The notes under the pieces are model-generated. The model did not search any database and was not told the origin of the DNA. It saw only the letters and a list, made by a program, of their open reading frames with translations. Positions 1-14,200 of a stretch of DNA of 64,000 nt are shown here, one piece after another (position 1 is the stretch's first letter; each line of letters starts with the position of its first letter). Made by a program: the position numbers and the translations under genes. This DNA is from Stratiolaelaps scimitus (Eukaryota > Arthropoda > Arachnida > Mesostigmata > Laelapidae): positions 9,779,501 to 9,843,500 of the forward strand of contig JABWDB010000001.1 of NCBI GenBank assembly GCA_019614645.1, written 5' to 3'.

Positions 1-580
1 AACAACGCTCGCTAGCGCTCTTCTGCTGCTCGTCTGGTCCCTTCAGCACCTCCCCCGACCCAAGCCTCCGCAGCGCTCACCAGCCGTGGGTGGACAGTCT
101 TCAGTGGTCAGCGCGAAAAACCGCCGTCGGTCGAGACACCAGCGTAGAGGACACATTCCTTTCCACTGGGCGTTGAGCAAAGTGCGACTCAGACGGGAAA
201 AGCATGGGATCTCTGAGCGGCTCAGCTCGCTTGTAGCAGTAGTAGTTCACTTCTCTGAGTCCTTCGGTGGGACGGCAGGGCCGAACTATGAGTCGACTCT
301 CCCTCCCTCCCTCGATATACGGCTGGTGGCAGCCATCCTTTGCCGGCTCGACATCTCACATTTTGATAGAGCCGTACTCACTATCTCGAACAGACCGCGC
401 TCCGCTCTCGGTGCGCTCGGCCCTCTGCTGGTTAAATCTACTGGAAGCTCCCAGCGGAACAATGTGCAGAAGAGATACAGACCGTGTGCGTCTTCGGCCA
501 GTCAAATCAACGGGGACAGATTTGGGGGGGGGGGACAGGGGGGTCGTATTCGAGGATCGAGGAGTGCTCAACTCCTTTGA
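1..580 (+). other. GC-rich opening segment with open frame; possible I-II linker exon
   Basis: One plus frame is open from base 2 to 580 and the segment is richer in GC than what follows. A pyrimidine-rich CCCTTCAG at 40-46 could be an acceptor. The frame gives a basic stretch (SAKNRRRSRHQRRGHIPFHW) reminiscent of the Arg/His-rich part of vertebrate Cav3 I-II linkers. A possible phase-1 donor (TTCG|GTGGGA after 266) would join exon 1 in frame. Similarity is weak, so coding status is unproven; a promoter-like or UTR island is the alternative. Confidence 0.22.
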
Positions 581-2664
581 TCTTCCGGGAAGAGAAGAGA
601 GCTCACACTTTTTGATTGGAAACTTTCCGAGTGAAGGGGCTGAAGCCTCCAAATCGTCTGATCCTTATTTGGCTAATGAGTGAGTCGACTCGGCGATATA
701 CGTATGGCGGTGAACATATCGGGGAATCGTGGGTTCATGCAAAGAAGGTTATATTTGGTGCAATTTCTACGTGAACCTTGATATCCAGTTTGTGCAATTT
801 TTGAATCTGAGTACCATATTTGATCAAAAGGTTGGGACAGGCGTCTTAATAGTAGGTTTTAACAATGTAAGAGAATCAGATCCTGATCATATATTGTAGA
901 GGAAACACAGTAAGCGGAAAACAAGATAAAATTAGTATAGAAAACGTTTAGTGGTAATTATCAGTAGAGAAAAAGAGAAATCAGGACTTGATATAGGCGT
1001 TGATGACCATGTACGTATATGATACACAAATAAACCCAACCAATCAAGGAAGGGTGTCAGTTCAATCACTGACACAGGCGTAATTTTGTGCTGTTTGTTG
1101 GGCAACGCTGTTTGTTGGGCAACTACTGCTTGCGTAGTAGGGTAAACGCCCGGATTTATTCCGCAGAGTTTCGGAAAATCCACTTTTGTTAGAATCGCTT
1201 CAAAATTTTGGAAAACATCGGCAGATATTGGAAAATATTGGCAAGGCGGACCCGCTCGACATAGAACAGACAATTCACTAAATTTGGTAAGAAGTTAGTC
1301 AGCGGACATAGCAGTCCGCTACGCTGACAGATATTTACAAATAAACATCAACAAGTACCAAATTTTTGTAGCAGGTATCCTCCATAAAAATATGGGGAAT
1401 TCCTAAGTCACTCATTTCGTCGTAACTCAAAGTAAATCCTCAAGTTACGCAAGTGATGAACTTTACAGAGTCCTATGTAGTAAACATCTTCTCGATGGTA
1501 TGGACCTAGAGCCCTTGTAGTCCTTACTGTGTATGATCTGGAGGGGCTCAAACCCAATCCATCATCTGTCTAGGTATGACCTTTCAACCTCCATTCGAGG
1601 ATCAACCTGCTCACCAACATTTATTGACGCAGTAACTCTCTACATGTTTCCCATGCAACCGAAATATCCGTACTCTAAGGATTGTAGCACTCTAGATCAT
1701 ACCAGCCGCGTGCACAGGAAGGCTGTCGAGTTCTGATGAAATTACTTAGGTGACGTACACGTTAATTTGAGCCAATTGTTAGCCCACGATGTTTCTTGAA
1801 TAAACAGAATGGACTAATTTATTCTTTAGTGGCTTTGCCCTGGCAACTATACTAGCTGGGTGCCATATCTCAATCTCGAGGTACTATTTGTATATATTGT
1901 ATAATATATACCTGAGGGTAGCTGAAATTGATTGTGATGCTCTAGTTCAGTGGTGAGCGCAGTGCCGGTGCAAACCGGAGACCCGCTGTGCGTGTCCTGT
2001 TCGCACAGCACCCATTCTTCACTTCAGAGTAATTAAAATATCAAATTATATTAGGATACCTCAAAGACATCTTCCTTGAACTAAAATGGTCTGCATGTCC
2101 TAATTTCCGACCGCCAGCACAGATGGTGTAATATCATAAATCCATAATATGAATTCTATGAATTTTTATCTACAGTCCTATGCAGCTGCACTTCGAGGTA
2201 TCACCGTTGAAAACGAAGGGAATCCAGTACAAATGATACTTCTTCCTAAACCTAGGCGATCACCAAATCCAAAAAAACAGTTGAGATCTCGTCTAATCTA
2301 TCGATCCCGCAACTGAAGTCCATGTGGCCGTTGGGTTCACAAACAAATACTCTGCGATCAAGATACGCCTTTCAACATAATGTAAACTCCGACAACTACT
2401 GGCAAATAGCAGAAAAATCAGGCTTCTCATGAAGGGGTCAGGTATATAGGCAAAAATGAAAAGCACAACAGCGGGAAGGGCAGCGAAGATCGCATGTTGT
2501 GAAAACATGTTCGAATTCAATACTTTTTCATCTTCTCCTCTTCGGCGACCGTATACGCGTCTTTATCCGTCTATATTTACATCACTATAGATATGTGTGA
2601 AGCATACAGCAAGTAACGTGGTGCCGTTATAAGAGCCAATGTATTTTGTCATGACCACAAACAG
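581..2664. other. AT-rich intronic sequence before domain II
   Basis: No exon could be supported here. The stretch contains a short tandem phrase (CTGTTTGTTGGGCAAC twice near 1090-1125), a tRNA-like repeat at about 1938-2015 and short (AT)n. An open frame after an acceptor-like CTACAG at 2175 has no convincing donor and no family match. Confidence 0.5.
1938..2015 (+). repeat. tRNA-like (SINE-head-like) repeat
   Basis: TGCTCTAGTTCAGTGGTGAG resembles a Pol III A box (tRNA D-arm). About 50 bases later, CCTGTTCGCAC is a poor B box. The middle (AAACCGGAGACCCGC) resembles the reverse strand of the element at 3275-3358. It cannot fold as a clean cloverleaf, so a tRNA-derived repeat is likelier than a tRNA gene. 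Confidence 0.35.
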
Positions 2665-2846
2665 ACACTCTGGATTCGTGTTCCACGTGTTCGTCGTGCT
2701 CATCTGAATGCGACTGCTCCGATGAAGAATGCGAGGGGAGGCGCACGAAACGCAGGCGCGCGAAGAAGGAGCCGGGAAAAATAATGCGCGCCTCCCTCGA
2801 CCTCAGGGCCAAACTCAAGATTCTCGTCGACCATCCCAGATTTCAG
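2665..2846 (+). CDS. Ca-alpha1T: Cav3 exon 1 of window: end of I-II linker and pre-IIS1 segment
   Basis: The acceptor is AAACAG before 2665 and the donor is CAG|GTTAGC after 2846. The exon starts two bases into a split codon and ends in phase 0. It encodes a Cys/Ser-rich, then acidic stretch ([20 protein letters not shown]), a strongly basic patch ([10 protein letters not shown]), and the lead-in to the first helix of domain II ([11 protein letters not shown], matching vertebrate KIVDSKYFG). The acidic/Cys-rich part is typical of the poorly conserved distal I-II linker. The exon that supplies the first base of the split codon was not identified with confidence. Confidence 0.85.
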
Positions 2847-3885
2847 GTTAGCTTCCTGTCCAAGAGAATGGCAGTAGTGAAAGTAAGTTACGAAGGGAAA
2901 TCATGGGCAGGGCAACTAAACATAGAGTTGTATTGACTATATAGGGTTATGTAACGACGTATTGGATCGTATTGGCATAGACGACCTTTGCATTCGGATA
3001 CTTTTATTCAAACATTATAGTTAGTTGACGACCTTTTTTTTAACCAAATACGCGGTCTGCAAGGATCCACTTCCGCGGGCGTTAGGAAGTGGCTTCCAAC
3101 ATTTTTTTTTCGAGCTGACCCTCAGCTGTTCCCTTATGTGACAGGCCTCAGCTCTTACCCTTTTAGGTATTACTATGAGGATCTGTCGGGGCCACCTTTT
3201 CTTTTTCTTACTCGTACCTGGCAAGACTCTCCAGATAAAGAAAGATGACAAAGAACTCCAAAGATTCTCCGAGTCTGACAGGACTTGAGCCCAACACACA
3301 CGTCCCTCCGGTCTAGCAGTCCAAAACGCTTACCACTAGACCATCCAGCGGACAGTGGCTTCCAACTTAGAAACATGATAGTAAACGTAACCGTTAGGAG
3401 TTTCAATGTTGCTAATACCTGCTGCTATTGCTACCGGTTGATGAGCTCAGATGATTGTTGCTAGGCCCCGAAAACCGGAGCACTCAACACAGCGAAGAAA
3501 CAAGCGTGATTGTTCTGGTGGTGAGCGGCTGCATTAAATTGGCTATTTCATTTTTCTTCAGCGTGGTATTCTCGCAGCGATTCTGGTGAATACTCTCTCG
3601 ATGGGCATCGAGTACCATCAGCAGCCACAGGAGTTAACCTTGGCCGTAGAACTATCGAATATCCTGTTTACATTCATCTTCGGCCTCGAGATGATTCTCA
3701 AAATACTCGCGGAGGGTTTCGGCAAATACATTCAGTCGGGATTCAACCTGTTCGACGGAGTGATTGTCGTCCTCTCGACAGCCGAACTGCTTAACCAGTC
3801 TGAAGCATCAGGACTCTCCGTATTAAGGACGTTTCGACTTCTCAGGATACTGAAGCTAGTCAGGTTTGTAATGGCATTAACGATG

Positions 3886-3932
<47 letters not shown>

Positions 3933-6900
3933 TGAAGGTCGAGGGATTTTTTCATTTGCATGAGGTTGAAATTGTTTGTTGCTTCTGAGATAATGATGAA
4001 TGATTTATATTTTGCCTGACCCAGCACACATCGTTATGCGACAACTGTAGATACAGCTCCTCTATAGCTCGAGCCCGAAATTACCGCTATACCGCACAGT
4101 GTTCAGTATAGGCATATATATGTATTCAGTAGAAACTCTATGAAAGGGGTATTTAAGTATAATGTAGTAACTATCTATAACAGTTAGCTAGTGAACATGA
4201 CAGGGTTGAACCGTAGTAACCCTCGAAACTATCCCCGTTGCAGATTTATGCCGGCATTACGACGCCAGTTGTTCATCATGCTACGAACAATGGACAATGT
4301 GGCCGTCTTCTTTGCGTTACTAATGCTGTTCATATTCATATTCAGGTCGGTATTGCAAACTTGGCGAAATCTCCTCCTTCGTATCTTTCATATCACTTTC
4401 ATTTCGGGAATCTGTACGAGGTTCGCTTGTAGACGTGGTCTTTTTCCATCATCGCGTACAAAACGTACTAGGTACAGATCTAGGGTTCAATGGTGCATCG
4501 CCCACCTTTGTTTGATTTATAATCCAGCTAGAATTACACTCACTGTATAGGTTGAGTTGGATAATAAATTTTCTTCTAGTGACCTTTGACACACCTCACA
4601 CAAGTGCAAGCATATGTACATATAGCAAAATAGGGCAGAGGCGAGGCAAAAAATATCTCCAATGCCATAGGCATACGCATTTTTTTTTCTTAAGATATCA
4701 TATATCTGTATAAGCAAAAAGTTATATCCACCTTCGCAGAATGTTAAAAAATGTTTAGCACTAATCAAACTTAAATCGGAATACATATCATCATATTCCC
4801 GAACGACGAAAATTGTCCTGTCGACAGTGTACCAAAGGAGAAACCATCTTTGGGCATTTCGCCTAAAGACAGCTGGAAGTGGCCTCAAAAGGAAAAACGC
4901 TGCCGTGTAGTAAAAAAAAACGATGGGGGTAGCCGGCGTAAAGGACGACTATATATGAGATAATCACAACGAGAATAGAAGGAGATCGCAGTCATGCGCG
5001 TCGTCAGAGAAAAGACGACTGAAGAGAGAGAAAATAGTACCGCTACCGTATGGGTGTTCCTCATCACACGCCACCATTCCCGCTATCCCTCCTTCACCAT
5101 ACTCTGTCTACTACCTACCTAGTTTCGTATGTCTGCCTCATTACTGTTTCAGGTAAGGACCGCTCACACAATCCGAAAGCGCCATTCAGTCTCATTCGCT
5201 ACTGCTACCTCGTAGCAGCGGGTATTCATACGACTGGTCCGATACCCCGTACTGGGTAGAGACGGTAAACGGGCGTCTGGACCCTTCAAGACCATTGCGG
5301 TCGTGTGCGCTGCCATATTCGTTCGTTGTACCACGGCGCCGCAGCCACCACCACCACCGCTAGACCCCTGCTGGTACTCACCGTGTGTATCATACACGGT
5401 GATACTGGTGGCGGTGGTGGTGCTTGCCGTGCAGATCCGCGTTTCGGTTTTTAGTCTACAGTTTCTCTCTGGCAGTTCGCCTCTTTTCTCCGTCTCTCTA
5501 TTTCTTTCTTTCTTTCTCTCTCTCTCTCTCTCTGCCGTAATTACCTACTCCTACTACTGAAAAAAAAACAGAAAATACCCCATTCGGTTAACGGCGAATC
5601 GCGGTCAAGTAGCAGATATGTGAAGAGAACACAACACTCGCTCACACACACAAACAGCCAGACACACTTTACTATAGAGGTTGTGTCTTGTGCTGTTAAT
5701 ATTATTGATTTTCTGCTATATCTTCACCCTTGGCAACGAAGCTTAAAAAGAGAAGTGAGATGAACAAGTCGCGCTTGAGAAACTCGCGTAACCAATAAAA
5801 ATACAATGGATGGCCAACAACTGGCCATTGCTATCGACAAAGGTTCATGCTAGAGAGAGATGAGCGGTAGGCCCCCACCTCGTCAGTGGGGTACACCTTC
5901 ATTGTCTACGGAGTGGTACGAAAGACCTTGCAGCGGGACATCGCAACCTTCTCCAAGCACCGTACGCCAGCAACCGCATCGCTGCGTGTGTCCCTGTTCA
6001 TCATTCTATTATAGACTATAGCTAACACTGCTATTTATCGTTAATTCTCAACTCCCCACCACCTCTGTCTCTCTCTCTCTCTCTCTCGCGCTCCCTCTAT
6101 CCGCCATTTACCGACTTAATGTTTATGTTGTTGTTGTTGTTCTTGTTGTCATTGCGATTGTTATTGTTGTTGCTATTGACTAGTGCGGTCGAATCTTGCT
6201 GATCTGATTACTAGAGCTTTTGACATGTTGTTAACATTAATTCTCTGTCTATTCTCTCTATCTCTGACACACACCTTACTCACGGTTTAGTTGCCACCAG
6301 CTTACTTACCATTTACTTGTTGTTTGAATGATGACTGATTTATGGTTAATCGATGTCTTCTGCCTTTTGGCGACGCTGAGTTGATCCAGTGAGCTTGAGG
6401 TTGTTGTGGATGATGATGATGATGTCTGGTTGATATTGATGACTGATGAAATGACTTATGATTAGCTGGTCTCCTCTGTTTAGCGGTACAAGTTTCCTCC
6501 ACTTTTGGTCGGACTCGTCGTAGCGTGCCGGTAGCAATTTCCCCACAAAGCGAATAGCGTGGATAGCATGGTTGGAAGTGTCTGTTTTAATATTACCTCT
6601 TATTGACATCGTTACCGATATTTTATTGTAGATGCTTAACAAAAAACCACTTGTGACAAGAACGAACGAGAAAGGGAAACGAATGGCCTAGTAAGCAAAC
6701 AATTGAGAGAAAGATGCGTAGCGAGAAGAAGAAAAAAATAGAAAAACAGTTGTGAAAAACACCACTGCGCATCTGTCGTGTCGAATCTACCGTCGCAGCA
6801 GGGCGTCTCGATCGTCTGACCGTCCGTCCACACCGTCGGACCACATCGTGGCCTGGCCTTTATCTGTTATCGATCTCCACCGCGGCTTTCCACGCACCCG

Positions 6901-8258
6901 CCGCGTGCCCTGTGCCGGCAAAACACGCCACCGCCGTCCCGCAATGGCTCCAGCATCGGGAACTGCTTAGCTTTGAGCTTGTGGCGCCTGTTCGCTCCTC
7001 ATGGACACACGTGAACGCATTCATATATCCAAAGACAGTACACACACACAAATACACACACGAAATTCTTAACTTGCCTGGTTGTGCGAGACTCCCTTGG
7101 ACACTCCCCTCTGGTCGTTCCGACGATGTGCTTTGTGCGTCTCGTTTGTGGCCGAGTCCGCTGCATATTTCTATATATTATAGATTTACACACATTTGTA
7201 TATGTGTCTGAATTTGTAGTGTTTGTTCCAACTTCGCATACCACAGTAAGCGAATTGCCGGTACGTAAATTCTAATTCGGGAGGCGGCGTTACAGGTTTT
7301 CTCCTTAAGGCGTCAGAAGAAGTCCCTGCGTAGCGCATAGTACCACATAGTGCAGAAACGTGATGACTCTTCGAAGCTTTTAGTCTAATCTTCTTTAGTT
7401 TGCGTAGTAGACAGAACTTACATATTCAGTAAATTCGATTTGTGTAGCCATAACGGTACTGGAATAGGAACAATGTGGGTGGTTATTAACCCTTTAGTAG
7501 TATCTACCGTAAACCTCCACCCCTTCCCGGCCCAGCTGTTCCTTCTCAAGCTCGTGGGGAGTCTCGCGTCATCGGGTCGCGTGGATAACCTATTCAATGT
7601 ACCTACGTATACAACATATACACATCAATATGTTGGGTCGATATCACGCTTTCCTCCGAGTTGTCTGTAGTGGCCCTTCGCCCGGCTCTTCGTATGTGAG
7701 CGATTGTGTGTGTGTGTTTGCGTGTGTGTGAAGCCTGCAAAACATACCTAGCCAGCGGAAAGACACCACACCAAGACTCCCTGTATCGTTGTGGACACTC
7801 TCACAATTTTCGGGTGTCCAATACTCAGTGGCTAAATCAGCGGGTCAGTCGCGCTTCTTCGTTCAGCAATCTCCTTGAAACGTTCCTAACTCGTCGTTAG
7901 CTACCACTACAGCTACTGCCGCTGTTGCTGTTCCTGCTGCCGCTTCCTGTGTGTTCTATAATATTCTCTTTACGATGTTGATGGGGATGGCTGAAGTCAT
8001 TCGCTCTCTGTCACTGATGAATGACAAAGGCTCCGGGTTGCCGCACATCGACGATAGCGTCGTTGGCTAACGTCATCGTTGATGATGATAAAGTGGCCAA
8101 TTTTTATGGTTAGCTGATGCAACTGGATGGGATCATCGCGAACGATAATCGTTGAGTGACACTCACTGCATCTGACCAGCGGTCAGAAGCGGCGATGGTT
8201 CAACAGGCGATGGTTTCATTTTTCATTCAGCTTCCTCACGACTGACCTACGTTCACAC

Positions 8259-8339
<81 letters not shown>

Positions 8340-11231
8340 CTTATCTATCTATCTATATAAGTACTCGTCTGCTTGAACGCCTCCACCTTCCGGCTTCGCT
8401 TGGCCTACTCACTGTTGTCTACCACTATTTCTCACCATGTATATATTTATACTATACATATATAGATATTATAATATATACATACATAATACATCTATAT
8501 ATATACTTATTTTCTGTCCGTGTGTACCAAACCATCTCTCGCTGTGTACATTCTTCTTCCTCCCGCTCTATCTCTCCAACCGGCCGCAGTTTACCAAGTC
8601 TAACCAACCGAAAACCAAAATATCCGCTCTCCAAAATCCGAACGATCCACAAACTATTCCGACTCTGTGATTCTGTCTTCCGGCACTCTCCGATCCAACC
8701 AACATCTCCAACCAGCAACCAAGTCCTCGACCAGCCTCTTCAGCCTCTGCAGGACCTCGAGAACTGCAGATGTAATACCGGACAACTTCCCCTCGTTAAG
8801 TGTGGGCTGCTGCTACTGCTGCTGCCGTTGATGATGATTCTATGAGACGAATGTATGCGATACTCCCAAGCTGTGTGGCGTCCGAAATTCGTGTTTCAAG
8901 CGAGTTGCAAAGTTCACGTGCACAGAACCGAACATTGTTTTGCGCGCTTCATGCAATGAAACGCGCAGCAGGCCGTTGAAGTTACCTCCAACCGCTACAA
9001 CTCGTTCTGGCCTTCGACCGATAATCCGGCTCTCCCCGAGTCGGCCAGGCTTTCGCGCGCCGACGCGTCGATTGCTGCTATTCAACTTTCTCTCGGAACG
9101 AGCATATTGTACTTTAAGCCATGCGCAATGCCCGCAACAACGCTTCCTTGTTCAATATCCCTAAATCAGCCCCCCACTTTCTCGCCATGCTTCTCTAACC
9201 CGAACGAAACACAGACGAGAATCGAACAGCTATTATACATCATCCACGATTCACTTTTTTGACCATTTTGCCCAAAAAGGAGCTCGAGCGAGGCTGCTGC
9301 CGCCGCTCGTCCGACGCCCGCGACGTAAAGGCGACATCAATTGCCGGTGTCGGTCAGCCGCCCGCCCGCCCGCCCGCCCGCCCGCTCGCTCATGTGCGCG
9401 CGGCCGAGGGCGCGCGCGCACCCACCCACCAACCCCTCTCTTTCTCCGAGTACACATCTTCAGCACCACGTGGCGTCTGGTGAACTACTAAACGGCTAAC
9501 ACTACAAGTGAACATCTATCGCTATCTTAACGTTGACTGTGTGTGTATGTGTCGTCCTAATAATCTGATGTGTGTTTCATATTTCTTCGTCATTCGGCGG
9601 GCCCTTCGCCGCGCCCTCGTTCCGCTTGGACGCTCAGCATCCTGGGAATGAATTTGTTCGGTGGAAAATTCTGTACCGTGGACACACCGACGGGGCAGCG
9701 CGTCTGTGATAGGAAAAACTTTGACACGTTGCTCTGGGCGCTAGTCACCGTGTTTCAGGTATGCAGCCTCCTGCATCGCCACCAGCCGTCTCTCGTTTCG
9801 ATCTTTTACGTATGTGAAATGCTCTCTCTCTCTCTCCCCTTCATTGAATTTCGTGAGTCACTCCGCATCTATCCGTACATCTTCATTAATCACAAAGAAC
9901 CAAGCAAACGAACAAGAACAGAAAGAAACAATTAAAGACCAAACCTACGATGGAACGTTCTAGCCTATTCCTATTTGTCAATCATTAGCGTTGTTGGTTT
10001 CCTCTCTGTTAAACTAATCATAATGATATGATAATATTGTCTATAAGACCATTCACGCCAGCTTCGACTGAAGCGTCCCTATCTACATGCATATGCTATC
10101 TCTCTGTCTCGCGATCTCATCTAAACATCTCACAAATACATCACCCACCATCTCGGCCATCTTCACACTGACCCATATGTCTAACCTATGAACACGAGCA
10201 GTCTCATAACTACCATTCGTACACAACGAATCAGTCGACCGTCACACATTGTCATCTACAAGCTTGCGATTGTCGAAATCTACTGAAAATCATACTGGTC
10301 GTCGTGAATGTCGCCAATCGCGGAGGATCGTGCTCACATAAATATGTTCAATGATACGACACAGCATGCAATCTGTCCACGATACTGTGATTTAAGATGC
10401 TAAACAGAAAATACGAATAGAACAAATTATGACATAAACATACAGCGCTAAAAACATTGAGGAAATAGAGGGAAATTATTGAAAAACGTCCTAATAAAAT
10501 TCGATATGAAACCAATTATGTGGGGGCAAAAAAATGCCACGTATAGCTTTCTTTTTGTTATCAATGCATTTGCTTATTTTATTTTGTTTGTCAAGTATAT
10601 TTCATCATGATGCAGCTGAAGTCGCTAAATGCTAAATACTAGGAGATAACGCTATCCTGCGCGGTCGACGACACGTTCACAAATATTGCCCTCATCTGTT
10701 GGTGACGCCTTGCTGAAGATGAGGGCTTTCTGACATGTCACACAGACATTATGTACATTGTGTCAGGTCCCTGATTCTCGCATGCCCATGACTCGATCTG
10801 CTCCTCATTGTCAACAGCCTCATTGTTGTCCTTCATAAAACTGCCGTCTTCTCAAAACGGACTCAGTGATGATGACGAACTATGACAATCAGGTCAAATC
10901 TTCGTTAAATACTGCTATCGATAAGTTCATCGACGGCTAGCAAGTGAACACAATATACGATCTGGCCGATTTGGCCTCTATCATCGACACTTGTCGGATA
11001 CTTTTCATAGTTGAACGTACCTAGCTGCCGAATTAAATAATCGATCGAAACGCTCAAATGACGACTCACTAACCGTCACTAACTTAACGTTAGCCACTCG
11101 TCTCGATCGCCGAAGTCAAGCGCTCTCTCTCTTCACCCGTCCCACTTCAATGAAGAATTCGCTACCGAGTGCGGCAGACGAACGCCGCATTCACAAAGCA
11201 ATGAGCCATTCTCAGAACTACACACGTGCAC

Positions 11232-11297
<66 letters not shown>

Positions 11298-14200
11298 TTC
11301 CATCGAACACAATACACTATAGACCGATGGGCGGCCATGCCAGTAAGGCAGTTCGCTCGCCCTCGAGGTCGCCTCCTCAAGAATCCACGGCTGTGACGCA
11401 ACCATGATGCTCATTTGGTACTCACAGTAGCCTATTAGAGGGTGGTTATCCGGCTGGATAATCAACTGGCGTCGATGCACGAAGAGCCTAGAGCAACTCT
11501 ACGTAAAGGGGTCGCAATGCAATCGAAAAGCACGGATTACCGCGCACCCTTCATGACCACGACGACGATGATTGATGATGCCGATATTGGCAGTGATGCG
11601 GTCGTTTCGCTGAGGCTGATCTCCTGCGCATTTAACGGAGTCAGTCGTGGCAGTGTAGATTTCACTTTGGTGTCTAACACGAACGACGAACCAACTGCAA
11701 GCACAGTTCGAAATTCAGCCACCTCCCACCACCCCCCCCCGCCCCCCAGGGCCCGATGGGGTTACCGGGCCGACTTCTTGTCGTAGTTGTATCGCCTTTG
11801 GTAGAGATCATCAACGCGGTGCGTTACCAGCGCCCCCTCACCACCTGGGATCAGTCTGGTAGTAAAACACCATTGAACTTGCACTATTAGTGATGCCACC
11901 ACCACAACCACCACCAACCACCAGTGCTACAGCTGCTGCTGCTCCTGCTACAGCAACCAGGCACAACGAGTATAGTACTTCTATTACTACTACTACTTAG
12001 TCGTATGGACAACCTCATCCGCCTACTCTCTTTGTTCTCTCTCTCTCTTTCTCTCTCTGTCTCTCTCACACGAACTATTCTCTCTACGCGAATCCACGAC
12101 GGATCGATCTCGATGTGGCTTTCGATGTGTGCACCATCCACTACTTCCATAACCACAATCACCACTCACTCACAAGCAATACTGTTTGTGCTATGCGCAG
12201 CCGCCAAGCCATGCGATTGTCGTTGCAGATGACGCACTAACTGATTGATTGATTGATTGATATCCACGTCGTAGGTAAGAGTTATGTGCTGATGTGAGTG
12301 GTGTGATGATTATGCTGACGATGATTATGCTGATGATGGTCTGGCGTGCGGAGCTATACGTTATGTAATTGATAGATAGATGGATGGATTGATTGATTGA
12401 TTGATCGATTGATGAATAGACAGAGCCCTCTTGCCATCGGATGATACGAGCTGCAGGAGGAGCCGTGGGCAGCGGGTGTCCCGGTGGCAAAAAAAAACAA
12501 AAAAAAAGCGAGATCAAAGGGAAATATTTAAAGTGTATTAACAAGAAAAAAAATCAACGCTTGATTAGATATGCTGGGACGATGAGCCCACTAGGTGTGG
12601 GCTGTGGTCACTGTAGCCATTCCTCCCCTCTGGAGCGTTACACGGCATATACAGGCGCCATGACAACGGCGATATGCTGCATAGCATAACGCCGTGACGT
12701 CTGACGAATGCGGTTGCTTCGCTCTCCAGAGCTGAGCGGCCAGTGGCCAGGTGAGTAGCACTCAGATCAGTGATGCACTAACCGGGATTGAGCGACCGGA
12801 CCACCGCCGCCATTACTAATAATCATTAATTATTAGATTGATACCATTGTAGATACCAATAGCAGCACCCGCATACTTGTTGTTGATGTTTCGGGTTGGA
12901 GCCTGTTGACGACTAATCCGTTGGCAGGTCCCGCAGAAGACATCGGACTATGCGGAGTTTGCCAGAGTTTACCTTTCCTCCCAACCCATTTTAGAGGAAA
13001 CGCTTAGTGATTTTGGTTCTCACCTTCCTCTTCTTTACAATTAACAGTGGTGGTATTATTACAGCAAATATATATATATATATATGTATATGCAGTATGT
13101 TCGAAAAGTTACGAAACCCTATGGAAGAGTAATGAACAGTTTTTACCATCGACCGTTTTAAATGTGACCTTCGTTGATTTGTTCTGTAAATATTTATTCA
13201 GACACCAACGTCAATATTAAAAAAAAACTTTAATATTATGAGATAACGAAACCGTTGTCTTGGAAGACTGTGCTTGAACTCGCACCAGTGTGTCATGACT
13301 CTCATCAAATATTAAGGTTCTCGTTGAGGTAATTTTTTCTATTCATGCCACTTTTTGTCATAGAATACATTTTGTTTTATTTAAATATATAAATCTATAC
13401 TAAACACTAAAATGAGAGAAAGATTAGATGGGTAATCATCAAACCTCGATTAGTCCCTCATCGGGCTCAAACAAAATGATGCACGTAACTTTCTGAACAC
13501 CCTGTATATATCATACATATAGTACGTACTGCTCTACATCTCCACATGTAGTTTATTCTAAATTTATTAGATTTAATATATAGCACAATATATTCTGTTT
13601 AGTGTGTGTAGACTCATATGTCTCCTCTCTGTCTCTCTCTATTCTCTCTTCTTTATGTCCATCTCCTCTTATCATCTTTCGCTATATATTATTAGTATGT
13701 TGATGCGTGTGTGTGTATTTCTACTTAGCACCACCATTTCGACGTGATGTGCTAATACAATACAATATATATATATATATAAATTCGATTACCCAATTTG
13801 ATAATATGTCGCTATTATCATTCAGTTCCAATCAAAGCTCGAGTACTATCTTCGCTCTGTCTTGTATAGTGATTATCAGTTGGTGGTCGTGAACGGGCTC
13901 AATGGCGGTTTTTTAATGGGAATGCTCAATCAACTATCATAGTTTTAGATTACACACTCTATTCATTACTACTACTACTATTACTACTAGTACTATTATT
14001 ATTATTATTGTTACAATTAGCGATTACTACTACAACTGCTACTGCTGCTGCTACCTAGTGAATTGATTGCGTACGTTCGTTCGTGAATGTTGTTTGTCGA
14101 TGATTGATGTCATTCTTGTAGTTGTTCTTGATGTTGTTGTTGTTGTCGTTGTTGTTGTCGCTGCCGCCGCTATTGGTGTTGTTGCTGTTGTTGTTGTCAT

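Larger units (their letters stand above)
4346..9637. other. Intron 3 (before turret exon 4a), repeat-rich
   Basis: This 5.3-kb intron holds no supported exon. It contains (CT)n at 5516-5532 and 6066-6087, GTT-rich sequence at 6124-6180, an imperfect hairpin at 5345-5423, a (TG)n-like tract near 7705-7730, the (AT)n tract at 8259-8336 and a (GCCC)n minisatellite at 9358-9390. Many short open frames here come from repeats. Confidence 0.7.

Noticed and set aside
2175..2314. Candidate exon after CTACAG with 45 open codons upstream of the domain II exons
   Set aside because: No phase-1 donor of reasonable strength at a sensible place, and no similarity to a Cav3 I-II linker.
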